Of a stretch of DNA of 64,000 nt, positions 63,919-64,000 are shown one piece after another. Each line of letters begins with the position of its first letter. The first letter of the stretch is position 1. The stretch is from Desulfovibrio fairfieldensis. GTDB lineage: Bacteria; Desulfobacterota; Desulfovibrionia; Desulfovibrionales; Desulfovibrionaceae. Made by a program: the position numbers and the translations under genes. The DNA is taken from contig NZ_CP014229.1 of NCBI RefSeq assembly GCF_001553605.1, positions 565,001 through 629,000 on the forward strand, in the 5' to 3' direction. Under the pieces are notes generated by a model. That model did no database searches and was not told where the DNA came from. It saw only the letters and a program-made list of their open reading frames with translations.

Positions 63919-64000
63919 TCAGGCGCGCACTTGCTTGGCCAGGCGCTTCCGCAAATTTTCCGCCACGACGGCGGGGTCGATCTTCACACGGGCGATGCCG
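63919..64000 (-). CDS. C-terminal end of a further gene (partial)
   Basis: The last 26 codons of a minus-strand gene: GIARVKIDPAVVAENLRKRL, then AKQVRA and a stop at 63919-63921. It lies 43 nt upstream of the glcD-like gene and is probably in the same operon. Too short to name. In Desulfovibrio vulgaris a lactate permease and pyruvate oxidoreductase neighbour this module, but this tail cannot be matched to either by eye. Confidence 0.55.
   Translation of the reverse strand, partial: GIARVKIDPAVVAENLRKRLAKQVRA

Overview
The window reads as a Desulfovibrio-type sulfate reducer (Desulfovibrionaceae, delta-proteobacterial lineage). The supporting genes are a selenocysteine formate dehydrogenase operon with FdhE and a tetraheme cytochrome c3, a two-gene FAD / iron-sulfur D-lactate (glycolate) oxidase module, citrate lyase, a sigma54-type flagellar gene block, a short CstA, and several exported proteins of families I associate with this group. 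Most of the window is GC-rich. The exception is about 14.2-17.0 kb, which is visibly AT-rich. No species can be named from the sequence alone.

Layout. 0-3.1 kb: end of an rRNA operon (23S, 5S, terminator). 3.4-5.9 kb: a diaminopentanoate-dehydrogenase-like oxidoreductase facing a KamA-family radical SAM protein across a bidirectional terminator. 6.2-9.9 kb: sigma54 promoter and flgF-flgG-flgA-flgH, ending at a terminator without flgI or flgJ. 10.3-14.1 kb: molybdate/pterin-related genes (a double Mop-domain protein, a MoeA/substrate-binding fusion), a nitroreductase and a CGGC protein. 14.2-17.0 kb: AT-rich island with a broken antitoxin, two frameshifted phage-CI-like repressors, a third CI-like remnant and two intact XRE regulators. 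17.5-22.6 kb: a surface-sugar cluster (pyruvate aldolase, epimerase, GT8-type glycosyltransferase, KdsB-like cytidylyltransferase, hexapeptide acyltransferase, HAD phosphatase). 23.1-30.2 kb: lipoprotein, YbjQ-like protein, truA, a MotE-like protein, fliJ, thiD, cstA. 30.7-33.4 kb: a translationally overlapping trio around cobU. 33.6-36 kb: ferritin/VIT1 iron transporter and an MFS transporter. 36.4-44.1 kb: a membrane-anchored sigma54 activator coupled to a PEP-synthase-like enzyme, divergent from a TauE/SafE exporter operon with a consensus sigma54 promoter. 44.4-52.3 kb: membrane protein, YchJ, Cys-rich protein, pgi, NtrBC-type two-component pair, diguanylate cyclase. 52.5-57.8 kb: fdhA(Sec)-fdhB-fdhE-cytochrome c3. 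58-60.6 kb: citDEF on the minus strand. 61.1-63.9 kb: iron-sulfur and FAD subunits of a D-lactate/glycolate oxidase, also minus strand.

The main unexplained structure is intergenic. At least three families of dispersed, hairpin-rich repeats occur between genes. Family A is a roughly 270-bp nearly identical sequence at 22.8 and 36.1 kb, with a short derivative at 11.6 kb. Its single-base indels break any shared reading frame while its hairpins (one with a UUCG loop) persist, so it looks like a structured RNA or miniature mobile element rather than a gene. Family B (28.4, 44.2, 60.8 kb) and family C (21.8, 28.6, 61.0 kb) are shorter; twice a B copy is followed closely by a C copy, and one B copy is bracketed by a 24-bp direct repeat. 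I could not run searches, so all family names rest on motif and overall sequence recognition.
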